A stretch of 5,408 nucleotides of DNA from Deltaproteobacteria bacterium. GTDB taxonomy: Bacteria > Desulfobacterota > Desulfobacteria > Desulfobacterales > ETH-SRB1. Both the position numbers and the translations under genes were made by a program. Position 1 is the stretch's first letter. Every line of letters starts with the position of its first letter. Positions 5,345 through 5,408 of this stretch are shown here, in pieces. The notes beneath the pieces were generated by a model. It searched no databases, was not told where the DNA came from, and worked only from the letters and a program-made list of their open reading frames with translations. The stretch spans positions 1 through 5,408 of the forward strand of contig DAOUSD010000152.1 of assembly GCA_030627405.1 (NCBI GenBank). Reading direction: 5' to 3'.

Positions 5345-5408
5345 ATAATCGGGTAAGGGAGATTTTTTTCTCTCCCACCCCACACCATCAATCATGCGGG
5401 TCCGAAAT
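5345..5408 (-). mobile_element. Probable 3' end of a group II intron (domain V 3' strand and domain VI)
   Basis: Read on the minus strand from the right edge, the sequence has GGACCCGCATG followed by a GGTGTGGGG stretch. This resembles the 3' strand of domain V and the linker in bacterial group II introns. A hairpin then follows: GGGAGA (5371-5376) pairs with TCTCCC (5357-5362) around an eight-base A-rich loop, extended by GGGT/ACCC with two unpaired T residues. The stretch ends TTACCCGATTAT, like the domain VI base with its branch-point adenosine and the intron 3' end. The 5' strand of domain V and any reverse transcriptase lie outside the window, so completeness cannot be judged. The boundary is approximate (5344-5347). 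The resemblance is from recalled intron ends, not from an alignment. Confidence 0.5.

Noticed and set aside
5357..5376. Hairpin GGGAGA/TCTCCC as an intrinsic terminator
   Set aside because: No T tract follows the stem on either strand; the T run is in the loop. Domain VI of a group II intron explains it better.

Overview
The window is a patchwork of small bacterial operons and gene remnants of moderate, AT-leaning composition. No taxonomic marker is present. The gene mix (a class I/II aminotransferase, a TSUP transporter, a DUF362 protein, HicBA) and several decayed elements would suit a free-living anaerobe such as a Desulfobacterota member. That placement is a low-confidence inference.

Positions 1-1519 hold a tightly packed minus-strand operon. 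In transcription order it contains the 3' remnant of a glycerophosphodiester phosphodiesterase gene, a 113-residue membrane protein (ATGA overlap), a small J-domain co-chaperone, and the first 112 codons of a PLP-dependent aminotransferase that runs off the left edge. The phosphodiesterase lost its N-terminal catalytic half; its reading frame stops at a perfect 12-bp palindrome.

Positions 1520-1866 contain no convincing gene. They include a hairpin and a 163-bp inverted-repeat element (1693-1855) with 34-bp imperfect arms. This looks like a non-autonomous, MITE-like or dispersed repeat, and it forms the divergent boundary between the minus-strand operon and the plus-strand genes.

Positions 1867-4722 carry three plus-strand genes. 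The first is a TauE/SafE-type transporter broken by a one-base deletion near 2307. The second is a histidine phosphatase whose catalytic residues are intact but whose expected start codon is ATA, placed five bases after a perfect AAGGAGG. The third is a DUF362 protein with a cysteine-containing C-terminal extension. The phosphatase is more AT-rich in codon use than the transporter before it, which suggests a different origin.

Positions 4861-5408 carry a complete minus-strand hicBA toxin-antitoxin operon with strong ribosome binding sites and a near-consensus sigma-70 promoter. Just upstream of that promoter, at the right edge, is what looks like the 3' end of a group II intron (domain V 3' strand and domain VI).

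The genes do not form one pathway. I see no clear novel system. The points of most interest are the cluster of gene decay around the inverted-repeat element, the ATA-start phosphatase, and the intron end beside hicBA.
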